This document shows positions 9,418 to 21,811 of a DNA stretch of 64,000 nucleotides, piece after piece. The position numbers and the translations under genes are program-made. Source of the stretch: Synaphobranchus kaupii (Eukaryota > Chordata > Actinopteri > Anguilliformes > Synaphobranchidae). The stretch covers positions 25,979,616 through 26,043,615 of the forward strand of contig CM056396.1 of the NCBI GenBank assembly GCA_029718625.1, read 5' to 3'. The notes under the pieces were generated by a model. That model was given only the letters and a program-made list of their open reading frames with translations. It was not told the DNA's origin and ran no database searches. The first letter of the stretch is position 1; every line of letters begins with the position of its first letter.

Positions 9418-12400
9418 TGTGTGTGAGGCGTGTGTGTGTGGGGCGTGTGTGTGTGTGTGTGAGGCGTGTGTGTGAGGAGTGTGTGTGTGAGGAGTGTGTG
9501 TGTGAGGCGTGTGTGTGAGGCGTGTGTGTGAGGAGTGTGTGTGTGAGGCGTGTGTGTGAGGCGTGTGTGTGTGGGGAGTGTGTGTGAGGCGTGTGTGTGT
9601 GGGGCGTGTGTGTGTGGGGAGTGTGTGTGAGGCGTGTGTGTGTGGGGCGTGTGTGTGTGGGGAGTGTGTGTGTGTGAGGAGTGTGTGTGTGGGGCGTGTG
9701 TGTGTGAGGAGTGTGTGTGTGGGGAGTGTGTGTGAGGCGTGTGTGTGTGGGGCGTGTGTGTGTGGGGAGTGTGTGTGTGAGGCGTGTGTGTGTGAGGCGT
9801 GTGTGTGAGGCGTGTGTGTGTGGGGAGTGTGTGTGTGGGGCGTGTGTGTGTGAGGAGTGTGTGTGTGAGGAGTGTGTGTGTGGGGAGTGTGTGTGTGGGG
9901 CGTGTGTGTGTGGGGAGTGTGTGTGTGAGGAGTGTGTGTGTGGGGAGTGTGTGTGTGGGGCGTGTGTGTGTGGGGAGTGTGTGTGTGAGGAGTGTGTGTG
10001 TGGGGCGTGTGTGTGTGGGGCGTGTGTGTGTGAGGCGTGTGTGTGAGGAGTGTGTGTGTGAGGCGTGTGTGTGAGGCGTGTGTGTGTGGGGCGTGTGTGT
10101 GTGGGGAGTGTGTGTGAGGCGTGTGTGTGTGGGGCGTGTGTGTGTGGGGAGTGTGTGTGAGGAGTGTGTGTGTGAGGCGTGTGTGTGAGGCGTGTGTGTG
10201 TGGGGAGTGTGTGTGTGAGGAGTGTGTGTGTGAGGAGTGTGTGTGTGGGGAGTGTGTGTGTGGGGCGTGTGTGTGTGGGGCGTGTGTGTGTGGGGAGTGT
10301 GTGTGTGAGGAGTGTGTGTGTGGGGAGTGTGTGTGTGGGGAGTGTGTGTGTGAGGAGTGTGTGTGTGGGGCGTGTGTGTGTGAGGAGTGTGTGTGGGGCG
10401 TGTGTGTGTGGGGAGTGTGTGTGTGAGGAGTGTGTGTGTGGGGAGTGTGTGTGTGGGGAGTGTGTGTGGGGAGTGTGTGTGTGGGGCGTGTGTGTGTGAG
10501 GAGTGTGTGTGTGGGGCGTGTTTGTGAGGAGTGTGTGTGTGAGGAGTGTGTGTGTGGGGAGTGTGTGTGTGGGGAGTGTGTGTGTGAGGAGTGTGTGTGT
10601 GGGGAGTGTGTGTGTGGGGCGTGTGTGTGTGGGGCGTGTGTGTGTGTGGGGCGTGTGTGTGTGAGGAGTGTGTGTGGGGCGTGTGTGTGTGGGGCGTGTG
10701 TGTGAGGAGTGTGTGTGTGAGGCGTGTGTGTGAGGCGTGTGTGTGTGGGGAGTGTGTGTGAGGCGTGTGTGTGTGAGGAGTGTGTGTGTGAGGAGTGTGT
10801 GTGTGGGGCGTGTGTGTGTGGGGCGTGTGTGTGTGAGGAGTGTGTGTGTGAGGAGTGTGTGTGTGAGGAGTGTGTGTGAGGCGTGTGTGTGAGGAGTGTG
10901 TGTGTGAGGCGTGTGTGTGAGGCGTGTGTGTGTGGGGAGTGTGTGTGAGGCGTGTGTGTGTGGGGCGTGTGTGTGTGGGGAGTGTGTGTGAGGCGTGTGT
11001 GTGTGGGGCGTGTGTGTGTGGGGAGTGTGTGTGTGAGGAGTGTGTGTGTGGGGCGTGTGTGTGTGAGGAGTGTGTGTGTGGGGAGTGTGTGTGAGGCGTG
11101 TGTGTGTGGGGCGTGTGTGTGTGGGGAGTGTGTGTGTGAGGCGTGTGTGTGTGAGGCGTGTGTGTGAGGCGTGTGTGTGTGGGGAGTGTGTGTGTGGGGC
11201 GTGTGTGTGTGAGGAGTGTGTGTGTGAGGAGTGTGTGTCTGGGGAGTGTGTGTGTGGGGCGTGTGTGTGTGGGGAGTGTGTGTGTGAGGAGTGTGTGTGT
11301 GGGGAGTGTGTGTGTGGGGAGTGTGTGTGTGAGGAGTGTGTGTGTGGGGCGTGTGTGTGTGGGGCGTGTGTGTGTGAGGCGTGTGTGTGAGGAGTGTGTG
11401 TGAGGAGTGTGTGTGTGAGGTGTGTGTGTGAGGCGTGTGTGTGTGAGGAGTGTGTGTGTGGGGCGTGTGTGTGTGGGGCGTGTGTGTGTGAGGCGTGTGT
11501 GTGAGGAGTGTGTGTGAGGAGTGTGTGTGTGGGGCGTGTGTGTGTGGGGCGTGTGTGTGTGGGGAGTGTGTGTGAGGCGTGTGTGTGTGGGGCGTGTGTG
11601 TGTGGGGAGTGTGTGTGAGGAGTGTGTGTGTGAGGCGTGTGTGTGAGGCGTGTGTGTGTGGGGAGTGTGTGTGTGAGGAGTGTGTGTGTGAGGAGTGTGT
11701 GTGTGGGGAGTGTGTGTGTGGGGCGTGTGTGTGTGTGGGGCGTGTGTGTGTGGGGCGTGTGTGTGTGAGGCGTGTGTGTGTGAGGCGTGTGTGTGTGAGG
11801 CGTGTGTGTGTGAGGCGTGTGTGTGTGGGGCGTGTGTGTGAGGCGTGTGTGTGTGGGGCGTGTGTGTGTGGGGCGTGTGTGTGTGAGGCGTGTGTGTGTG
11901 GGGCGTGTGTGTGAGGCGTGTGTGTGTGGGGCGTGTGTGTGTGAGGCGTGTGTGTGTGAGGCGTGTGTGTGTGGGGAGTGTGTGTGTGAGGCGTGTGTGT
12001 GTGGGGAGTGTGTGTGTGGGGAGTGTGTGTGTGAGGAGTGTGTGTGTGTGGGGCGTGTGTGTGTGGGGAGTGTGTGTGTGAGGAGTGTGTGTGTGGGGAG
12101 TGTGTGTGGGGAGTGTGTGTGTGAGGAGTGTGTGTGTGGGGCGTGTGTGTGTGAGGAGTGTGTGTGGGGCGTGTGTGTGTGGGGAGTGTGTGTGTGAGGA
12201 GTGTGTGTGTGGGGAGTGTGTGTGTGGGGAGTGTGTGTGGGGAGTGTGTGTGTGGGGCGTGTGTGTGTGAGGAGTGTGTGTGTGAGGAGTGTGTGTGTGG
12301 GGAGTGTGTGTGTGGGGAGTGTGTGTGTGAGGAGTGTGTGTGTGGGGAGTGTGTGTGTGGGGCGTGTGTGTGTGGGGCGTGTGTGTGTGAGGCGTGTGTG

Positions 12401-13170
12401 TGTGGGGTGTGTGTGAGGCGTGTGTGTGTGGGGTGTGTGTGGGGCGTGTGTGTGTGAGGCGTGTGTGTGTGGGGCGTGTGTGTGTGAGGCGTGTGTGTGT
12501 GTGAGGCGTGTGTGTGGGGCGTGTGTGTGTGTGGGGCGTGTGTGTGGGGCGTGTGTGTGTGGGGCGTGTGTGTGTGGGGCGTGTGTGTGTGGGGCGTGTG
12601 TGTGTGAGGCGTGTGTGTGTGAGGCGTGTGTGTGTGGGGAGTGTGTGTGTGAGGCGTGTGTGTGTGGGGCGTGTGTGTGTGGGGCGTGTGTGTGTGTGGG
12701 GCGTGTGTGTGTGGGGCGTGTGTGTGTGGGGCGTGTGTGTGTGGGGCGTGTGTGTGTGGGGCGTGTGTGTGTGGGGCGTGTGTGTGTGTGGGGCGTGTGT
12801 GTGTGTGGGGAGTGTGTGTGTGGGGCGTGTGTGTGTGGGGCGTGTGTGTGTGGGGCGTGTGTGTGTGGGGCGTGTGTGTGTGTGGGGAGTGTGTGTGTGG
12901 GGCGTGTGTGTGTGTGGGGCGTGTGTGTGTGTGGGGAGTGTGTGTGTGGGGCGTGTGTGTGTGGGGCGTGTGTGTGTGGGGCGTGTGTGTGTGGGGCGTG
13001 TGTGTGTGTGGGGAGTGTGTGTGTGGGGCGTGTGTGTGTGTGGGGCGTGTGTGTGTGGGGCGTGTGTGTGTGGGGCGTGTGTGTGTGGGGCGTGTGTGTG
13101 TGTGGGGAGTGTGTGTGTGGGGCGTGTGTGTGTGGGGCGTGTGTGTGTGGGGAGTGTGTGTGTGGGATGT
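9418..13170 (+). repeat. 3.75-kb G/T-rich minisatellite with 15-bp core
   Basis: The core is GTGTGTGTGTGGGGC. Units differ mainly at two sites, giving GGGGCG, GGGGAG, GAGGCG and GAGGAG, plus changes in GT number. The plus strand carries almost no pyrimidine except T and the single C. Long blocks recur: 9711-10030 resembles 11070-11390, about 10121-10260 resembles 11579-11720, and about 10355-10499 resembles 12126-12270. The 1422-aa and 1304-aa His/Thr/Pro minus-strand frames are translations of this array. Confidence 0.97.
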
Positions 13171-13584
13171 GCACATCACCACAGTGTAATAAATATGAAG
13201 CAGAGCACCTCTGGCTCCAGTACAGATAGCAACAGGACGGCTGTGTACAAACCCCCCCCCCCCCCCCCCCCCCAGGACAGGAAGCAGATGATAAGTACAA
13301 TTACACCTTAAGCGACTGCAAGTATCGCGCAGGAAAGCCGTGACTCTGTCAGGCGCTTTGCGGAGGAAATGAACATTTTTGAGGTGAATAAACCTCCTGT
13401 GTAGGGAGAGGAAAGGATTGGGGCGCAGACAGGAAAGGATTGGGGCGCAGACCGGTCGCGGCTTAGCGTTTATTTGAAGGCGGCGGGTTTTTAAACGCGA
13501 GGCGCTTGGGTGAAGTCTGTGCTTCTTATTAACTGCATGACTACAGGCTACAGGAGCACTGGGGACCCTGTTCACTGCTGATAA
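13171..13584. other. unique spacer with poly(C) and a 22-bp duplication
   Basis: A C-run lies at 13250-13273. A 22-bp segment beginning AGGAAAGGATTGGGGC is duplicated near 13410-13452. No gene was recognised. Confidence 0.5.
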
Positions 13585-14090
13585 GCACACACACACACAC
13601 ATACACACACACTCACACACACACATACTTACACACACACAACACACACTGTCTCACACATACACTCTCTGTTTCTCACACACACACTCACACACTCTCT
13701 GTCTCTCACACACACTCACACACTCTCTCTCACACACACACTCACACACTCTCTCACACACACACTCACACACTCTGTCTCTCACACACACACTCACACT
13801 CTCTCTCACACACACACACACACACACAAACACTGACATCCTTTCTCTCACACACACACTCTCTGTTTCTCACACACACACTCACACACTCTGTTTCTCA
13901 CACACACACTCACATCCTTTCTCTCACACACACACTCACACTCACACACTCTCTGTCTCTCACACACACACTCTCTCTCACACACACACACACACTCACA
14001 CACTCTCTGTCTCTCTCACTCACTCAAACTCACACACTTTCTCACACACACACTCTCACATACATACACACACTCTCACACGCACACACA
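13585..14090 (+). repeat. CACACA / CTCTCT compound microsatellite
   Basis: CACACACTCACACACTCTCT-type repeats over about 500 bp. It sits between the G/T array and the 35-bp array. Its CA polarity is opposite to the G/T array on its left. Confidence 0.95.
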
Positions 14091-14091
14091 G

Positions 14092-17000
14092 GTTAGTGTA
14101 GTGACTGAGGCGTTCTGTGTGAGAGCGTTAGTGTAGTGACTGAGGTGTTCTGTGTGAGAGCGTTAGTGTAGTGACTGAGGCGTTCTGTGTGAGAGCGTTA
14201 GTGTAGTGACTGAGGTGTTCTGTGTGAGAGCGTTAGTGTAGTGACTGAGGCGTTCTGTGTGAGAGCGTTAGTGTAGTGACTGAGGTGTTCTGTGTGAGAG
14301 CGTTAGTGTAGTGACTGAGGTGTTCTGTGTGAGAGCGTTAGTGTAGTGACTGAGGCGTTCTGTGTGAGAGCGTTAGTGTAGTGACTGAGGCGTTTGTGTG
14401 AGAGCGTTAGTGTAGTGACTGAGGTGTTCTGTGTGAGAGCGTTAGTGTAGTGACTGAGGTGTTCTGTGTGAGAGCGTTAGTGTAGTGACTGAGGTGTTCT
14501 GTGTGAGAGCGTTAGTGTAGTGACTGAGGCGTTCTGTGTGAGAGCGTTAGTGTAGTGACTGAGGTGTTCTGTGTGAGAGCGTTAGTGTAGTGACTGAGGT
14601 GTTCTGTGTGAGAGCGTTAGTGTAGTGACTGAGGCGTTCTGTGTGAGAGCGTTAGTGTAGTGACTGAGGCGTTCTGTGTGAGAGCGTTAGTGTAGTGACC
14701 GAGGCGTTCTGCGTGAGAGCGTTAGTGTAGTGACTGAGGCGTTCTGTGTGAGAGCGTTAGTGTAGTGACTGAGGCGTTCTGTGTGAGAGCGTTAGTGTAG
14801 TGACTGAGGTGTTCTGTGTGAGAGCGTTAGTGTAGTGACTGAGGCGTTCTGTGTGAGAGCGTTAGTGTAGTGACTGAGGCGTTCTGTGTGAGAGCGTTAG
14901 TGTAGTGACTGAGGCGTTCTGTGTGAGAGCGTTAGTGTAGTGACCGAGGTGTTCTGTGTGAGAGCGTTAGTGTAGTGACTGAGGCGTTCTGTGTGAGAGC
15001 GTTAGTGTAGTGACTGAGGTGTTCTGTGTGAGAGCGTTAGTGTAGTGACCGAGGTGTTCTGTGTGAGAGCGTTAGTGTAGTGACTGAGGCGTTCTGTGTG
15101 AGAGCGTTAGTGTAGTGACTGAGGTGTTCTGTGTGAGAGCGTTAGTGTAGTGACTGAGGTGTTCTGTGTGAGAGCGTTAGTGTAGTGACTGAGGTGTTCT
15201 GTGTGAGAGCGTTAGTGTAGTGACTGAGGTGTTCTGTGTGAGAGCGTTAGTGTAGTGACTGAGGTGTTCTGTGTGAGAGCGTTAGTGTAGTGACTGAGGC
15301 GTTCTGTGTGAGAGCGTTAGTGTAGTGACTGAGGCGTTCTGTGTGAGAGCGTTAGTGTAGTGACTGAGGCGTTTGTGTGAGAGCGTTAGTGTAGTGACTG
15401 AGGTGTTCTGTGTGAGAGCGTTAGTGTAGTGACTGAGGTGTTCTGTGTGAGAGCGTTAGTGTAGTGACTGAGGCGTTCTGTGTGAGAGCGTTAGTGTAGT
15501 GACTGAGGTGTTCTGTGTGAGAGCGTTAGTGTAGTGACTGAGGTGTTCTGTGTGAGAGCGTTAGTGTAGTGACTGAGGTGTTCTGTGTGAGAGCGTTAGT
15601 GTAGTGACTGAGGTGTTCTGTGTGAGAGTGTTAGTGTAGTGACTGAGGCGTTCTGTGTGAGAGCGTTAGTGTAGTGACTGAGGCGTTCTGTGTGAGAGCG
15701 TTAGTGTAGTGACTGAGGCGTTCTGTGTGAGAGCGTTAGTGTAGTGACTGAGGCGTTCTGTGTGAGAGCGTTAGTGTAGTGACCGAGGTGTTCTGTGTGA
15801 GAGCGTTAGTGTAGTGACTGAGGCGTTCTGTGTGAGAGCGTTAGTGTAGTGACTGAGGCGTTCTGTGTGAGAGCGTTAGTGTAGTGACTGAGGCGTTCTG
15901 TGTGAGAGCGTTAGTGTAGTGACTGAGGTGTTCTGTGTGAGAGCGTTAGTGTAGTGACTGAGGCGTTCTGTGTGAGAGCGTTAGTGTAGTGACTGAGGCG
16001 TTCTGTGTGAGAGCGTTAGTGTAGTGACCGAGGTGTTCTGTGTGAGAGCGTTAGTGTAGTGACCGAGGCGTTCTGTGTGAGAGCGTTAGTGTAGTGACTG
16101 AGGTGTTCTGTGTGAGAGCGTTAGTGTAGTGACCGAGGTGTTCTGTGTGAGAGCGTTAGTGTAGTGACTGAGGCGTTCTGTGTGAGAGCGTTAGTGTAGT
16201 GACTGAGGCGTTCTGTGTGAGAGCGTTAGTGTAGTGACTGAGGCGTTCTGTGTGAGAGCGTTAGTGTAGTGACCGAGGTGTTTATGTGAGAGCGTTAGTG
16301 TAGTGACTGAGGCGTTCTGTGTGAGAGCGTTAGTGTAGTGACTGAGGTGTTCTGTGTGAGAGCGTTAGTGTAGTGACCGAGGTGTTTATGTGAGAGCGTT
16401 AGTGTAGTGACTGAGGCGTTCTGTGTGAGAGCGTTAGTGTAGTGACTGAGGTGTTCTGTGTGAGAGCGTTAGTGTAGTGACTGAGGCGTTCTGTGTGAGA
16501 GCGTTAGTGTAGTGACTGAGGTGTTCTGTGTGAGAGCGTTAGTGTAGTGACTGAGGCGTTCTGTGTGAGAGCGTTAGTGTAGTGACTGAGGTGTTCTGTG
16601 TGAGAGCGTTAGTGTAGTGACTGAGGCGTTCTGTGTGAGAGCGTTAGTGTAGTGACTGAGGCGTTCTGTGTGAGAGCGTTAGTGTAGTGACTGAGGTGTT
16701 CTGTGTGAGAGCGTTAGTGTAGTGACCGAGGTGTTCTGTGTGAGAGCGTTAGTGTAGTGACCGAGGCGTTCTGTGTGAGAGCGTTAGTGTAGTGACCGAG
16801 GTGTTCTGTGTGAGAGCGTTAGTGTAGTGACTGAGGTGTTCTGTGTGAGAGCGTTAGTGTAGTGACTGAGGTGTTCTGTGTGAGAGCGTTAGTGTAGTGA
16901 CTGAGGCGTTCTGTGTGAGAGCGTTAGTGTAGTGACCGAGGTGTTCTGTGTGAGAGCGTTAGTGTAGTGACTGAGGCGTTCTGTGTGAGAGCGTTAGTGT

Positions 17001-19967
17001 AGTGACTGAGGCGTTCTGTGTGAGAGCGTTAGTGTAGTGACTGAGGCGTTCTGTGTGAGAGCGTTAGTGTAGTGACTGAGGTGTTCTGTGTGAGAGCGTT
17101 AGTGTAGTGACCGAGGTGTTCTGTGTGAGAGCGTTAGTGTAGTGACTGAGGCGTTCTGTGTGAGAGCGTTAGTGTAGTGACTGAGGCGTTCTGTGTGAGA
17201 GCGTTAGTGTAGTGACTGAGGCGTTCTGTGTGAGAGCGTTAGTGTAGTGACCGAGGTGTTTATGTGAGAGCGTTAGTGTAGTGACTGAGGCGTTCTGTGT
17301 GAGAGCGTTAGTGTAGTGACTGAGGTGTTCTGTGTGAGAGCGTTAGTGTAGTGACCGAGGTGTTTATGTGAGAGCGTTAGTGTAGTGACTGAGGCGTTCT
17401 GTGTGAGAGCGTTAGTGTAGTGACTGAGGTGTTCTGTGTGAGAGCGTTAGTGTAGTGACTGAGGCGTTCTGTGTGAGAGCGTTAGTGTAGTGACTGAGGT
17501 GTTCTGTGTGAGAGCGTTAGTGTAGTGACTGAGGCGTTCTGTGTGAGAGCGTTAGTGTAGTGACTGAGGTGTTCTGTGTGAGAGCGTTAGTGTAGTGACT
17601 GAGGCGTTCTGTGTGAGAGCGTTAGTGTAGTGACTGAGGCGTTCTGTGTGAGAGCGTTAGTGTAGTGACTGAGGCGTTCTGTGTGAGAGCGTTAGTGTAG
17701 TGACTGAGGCGTTCTGTGTGAGAGCGTTAGTGTAGTGACCGAGGTGTTTATGTGAGAGCGTTAGTGTAGTGACTGAGGCGTTCTGTGTGAGAGCGTTAGT
17801 GTAGTGACTGAGGTGTTCTGTGTGAGAGCGTTAGTGTAGTGACCGAGGTGTTTATGTGAGAGCGTTAGTGTAGTGACTGAGGCGTTCTGTGTGAGAGCGT
17901 TAGTGTAGTGACTGAGGTGTTCTGTGTGAGAGCGTTAGTGTAGTGACTGAGGCGTTCTGTGTGAGAGCGTTAGTGTAGTGACTGAGGTGTTCTGTGTGAG
18001 AGCGTTAGTGTAGTGACTGAGGCGTTCTGTGTGAGAGCGTTAGTGTAGTGACTGAGGTGTTCTGTGTGAGAGCGTTAGTGTAGTGACTGAGGCGTTCTGT
18101 GTGAGAGCGTTAGTGTAGTGACTGAGGCGTTCTGTGTGAGAGCGTTAGTGTAGTGACTGAGGTGTTCTGTGTGAGAGCGTTAGTGTAGTGACCGAGGTGT
18201 TCTGTGTGAGAGCGTTAGTGTAGTGACCGAGGCGTTCTGTGTGAGAGCGTTAGTGTAGTGACCGAGGTGTTCTGTGTGAGAGCGTTAGTGTAGTGACTGA
18301 GGTGTTCTGTGTGAGAGCGTTAGTGTAGTGACTGAGGTGTTCTGTGTGAGAGCGTTAGTGTAGTGACTGAGGTGTTCTGTGTGAGAGCGTTAGTGTAGTG
18401 ACTGAGGCGTTCTGTGTGAGAGCGTTAGTGTAGTGACTGAGGCGTTCTGTGTGAGAGCGTTAGTGTAGTGACCGAGGTGTTCTGTGTGAGAGCGTTAGTG
18501 TAGTGACCGAGGCGTTCTGTGTGAGAGCGTTAGTGTAGTGACTGAGGTGTTCTGTGTGAGAGCGTTAGTGTAGTGACCGAGGTGTTCTGTGTGAGAGCGT
18601 TAGTGTAGTGACTGAGGCGTTCTGTGTGAGAGCGTTAGTGTAGTGACTGAGGCGTTCTGTGTGAGAGCGTTAGTGTAGTGACTGAGGCGTTCTGTGTGAG
18701 AGCGTTAGTGTAGTGACCGAGGTGTTTATGTGAGAGCGTTAGTGTAGTGACTGAGGCGTTCTGTGTGAGAGCGTTAGTGTAGTGACTGAGGTGTTCTGTG
18801 TGAGAGCGTTAGTGTAGTGACCGAGGTGTTTATGTGAGAGCGTTAGTGTAGTGACTGAGGCGTTCTGTGTGAGAGCGTTAGTGTAGTGACTGAGGTGTTC
18901 TGTGTGAGAGCGTTAGTGTAGTGACTGAGGCGTTCTGTGTGAGAGCGTTAGTGTAGTGACTGAGGTGTTCTGTGTGAGAGCGTTAGTGTAGTGACTGAGG
19001 CGTTCTGTGTGAGAGCGTTAGTGTAGTGACTGAGGTGTTCTGTGTGAGAGCGTTAGTGTAGTGACCGAGGTGTTCTGTGTGAGAGCGTTAGTGTAGTGAC
19101 CGAGGCGTTCTGTGTGAGAGCGTTAGTGTAGTGACCGAGGTGTTCTGTGTGAGAGCGTTAGTGTAGTGACTGAGGTGTTCTGTGTGAGAGCGTTAGTGTA
19201 GTGACTGAGGTGTTCTGTGTGAGAGCGTTAGTGTAGTGACTGAGGCGTTCTGTGTGAGAGCGTTAGTGTAGTGACCGAGGTGTTCTGTGTGAGAGCGTTA
19301 GTGTAGTGACTGAGGCGTTCTGTGTGAGAGCGTTAGTGTAGTGACTGAGGCGTTCTGTGTGAGAGCGTTAGTGTAGTGACTGAGGCGTTCTGTGTGAGAG
19401 CGTTAGTGTAGTGACTGAGGTGTTCTGTGTGAGAGCGTTAGTGTAGTGACCGAGGTGTTCTGTGTGAGAGCGTTAGTGTAGTGACTGAGGCGTTCTGTGT
19501 GAGAGCGTTAGTGTAGTGACTGAGGTGTTCTGTGTGAGAGCGTTAGTGTAGTGACTGAGGTGTTCTGTGTGAGAGCGTTAGTGTAGTGACCGAGGTGTTC
19601 TGTGTGAGAGCGTTAGTGTAGTGACTGAGGTGTTCTGTGTGAGAGCGTTAGTGTAGTGACTGAGGTGTTCTGTGTGAGAGCGTTAGTGTAGTGACTGAGG
19701 TGTTCTGTGTGAGAGCGTTAGTGTAGTGACCGAGGTGTTCTGTGTGAGAGCGTTAGTGTAGTGACTGAGGCGTTCTGTGTGAGAGCGTTAGTGTAGTGAC
19801 TGAGGTGTTCTGTGTGAGAGCGTTAGTGTAGTGACCGAGGTGTTCTGTGTGAGAGCGTTAGTGTAGTGACCGAGGTGTTCTGTGTGAGAGCGTTAGTGTA
19901 GTGACTGAGGCGTTCTGTGTGAGAGCGTTAGTGTAGTGACTGAGGCGTTTATGTGAGAGCGTTAGTG
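14092..19967 (+). repeat. 35-bp minisatellite, about 168 copies, higher-order structure
   Basis: The unit begins GTTAGTGTAGTGACTGAGGC and continues GTTCTGTGTGAGAGC. Most variation is C/T at two sites (GACTG/GACCG, GGCG/GGTG). A rare 34-bp unit with TTTATG appears as pairs 104 bp apart at 16281/16385, 17259/17363, 17747/17851 and 18725/18829. Successive pairs are 978, 488 and 978 bp apart, which is 28 and 14 units less 2 bp. This is the largest array in the window. Confidence 0.98.
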
Positions 19968-19976
19968 CCTGCTCAG

Positions 19977-20519
19977 AGTGATCATTTTGTGATCATTTTG
20001 CGTCTGTGATCATTCTGTCTGTGAGCATTCCGTGCCTGTGATCATTTTGCATCTGTGATCATTCTGTTTCTGTGATCATTTTGCGTCTGTGATCATTCTG
20101 CGTCTGTGAGAATTATGTGTCCGTGAGCATTCTGTGTCTGTGATCATTCTGTGTCTGTGATCATTCTGCGTCTGTGATCATTCTGTGTTTGTGAGCATTC
20201 TGTGTCTGTGATCATTTTGCATCTGTGATCATTCTGCGTCTGTGAGAATTATGTGTCCGTGAGCATTCTGTGTCTGTGATCATTCTGTGTCTGTGATCAT
20301 TCTGCGTCTGTGATCATTCTGTGTTTGTGAGCATTCTGTGTCTGTGATCATTGCGTCTGTGATCATTCTGTGTCTGTGAGCATTATAGCATTCTGTGTCT
20401 GTGATCATTCTGTGTCTGTGATCATTATAGCATTCTGTGTCTGTGATCATTCTGTGTCTGTGATCATTTTGCGTCTGTGATCATTCCGTGTCTGTGAGCA
20501 TTCTGTGTCTGTGATCATT
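19977..20519 (+). repeat. 17-bp minisatellite (TGATCATTCTGTGTCTG)
   Basis: About 30 imperfect copies. Most carry the palindrome TGATCA, with GAGCATT and GAGAATT variants. It follows the 35-bp array directly, with no unique spacer beyond about 10 bp. Confidence 0.93.
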
Positions 20520-21811
20520 AGGCTACTCCATTTGGGCCTTTGTTTGCACTCAGATAAATAAACCTTAAAGGGTGGGACACTGGGTTATACTGAGGATAGA
20601 TTTATTTTTGGTTGTTTTAGGGTGGGGGGGGGGGGGGGGGGGGGCAGTTCTAAAACTTCCTTTCAGACACACTGGAACATTTACAGTGTTTGAAATGAAA
20701 TGGTTGAGATTGGATCACTTTTTTTTATTATTATTATTATCCTCTCTCTCTGCATGCTGTGGCATGTGGGCGAGGTTGAGGGTGAGAGAGGGAGATTAAA
20801 CCCGGGGCGATTTGGCGTTCCCGTTCAGTCTGCGTCATGTTTGTCTGGGGAGAGAGAGAGAGAGCGAGAGAGAGAGAGAGAGAGCGAGGCCCTGGGAAAC
20901 GATAAGAGAGAGAAAAACGACAGTGTGTGCAACGCAGCCGGGGAGTCGGGCAACCGCTATAAAGCAGAAGCAGCGCTCCGCTGTCGGAATATGACAGCCC
21001 ATCCGTCAGGAAAATGGGAAAATGGGAGCGCTGTTCTCAGCAGCGACGAGTGACAGAGCCCCAGTTTTATAAATAGTCCCGGGAAGCAGTGCTCTCCACT
21101 TATTTTATGATTTTTTTCCGGGCGGCTCTTTGGCGGGCACACATTGGTGGATTATGATTGAAACATCAAAGCGCTCAAACTAGCAGAGTTGAAAGGGTAC
21201 CTGGAAGGCACGGAATCTTCCAGAGTGCTGAAATTCCGGATTCATATTCCCTGCTCCCGACAGGCGGTGTCCTATATCCCAGGTGTGTGCCACGGGTTGC
21301 CTTTTTCCCACTTATAATAATTGCAATGATCTTGGATGGTCAGTGACGGTGCTAGAATTCTGCCTGTCAACTGGAAGTGCTAACAGAACGATCGTTGACA
21401 AAGTGGGTTTTTGTTTTTTGCTGCAGTGGACTGGCCCAAGATTTGAATTTCAAAGCCATATCTCAAGGCACTGTATCTAATTTGCACAACGATATAGTCA
21501 GGAGCATTTGCACTTTGAAATTCAACATCACTTCATGTTCAACAAAAAAAGTATCATAGGATATAGCATGAATTAAAAAATGTAAAGTTTCGGGGGTTGC
21601 TAATGTCACTATAAGTCCTTGCTGCCTGCTGTGGCTGCTAAGGTATGCACTTTGATTGCAAACTTCCTGTCATAACCCCGCCTCTTCATCTTAACCACAC
21701 CTCTGGCCCAATGAGAACCAAGGGGTTTTTCTGGCCAAAAGCCTAGTTTTTAGCCCTGACAGGGCATGACTGAAGCAGACTAAGAGCCTCACCTCATCCC
21801 AGGTGAGAACA
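20520..21811. other. unique non-coding sequence with poly(G) and (GA)n
   Basis: It contains a G-run at 20624-20644 and a GA microsatellite at about 20850-20886. The rest is complex sequence with some CpG near 20930-21060. No exon was recognised on either strand. Confidence 0.45.

Noticed and set aside
9379..13647. 1422-aa and 1304-aa His/Thr/Pro frames on the minus strand
   Set aside because: Both are translations of the G/T minisatellite in different frames. Period 15 keeps all frames stop-free, and there is no domain or splice structure.
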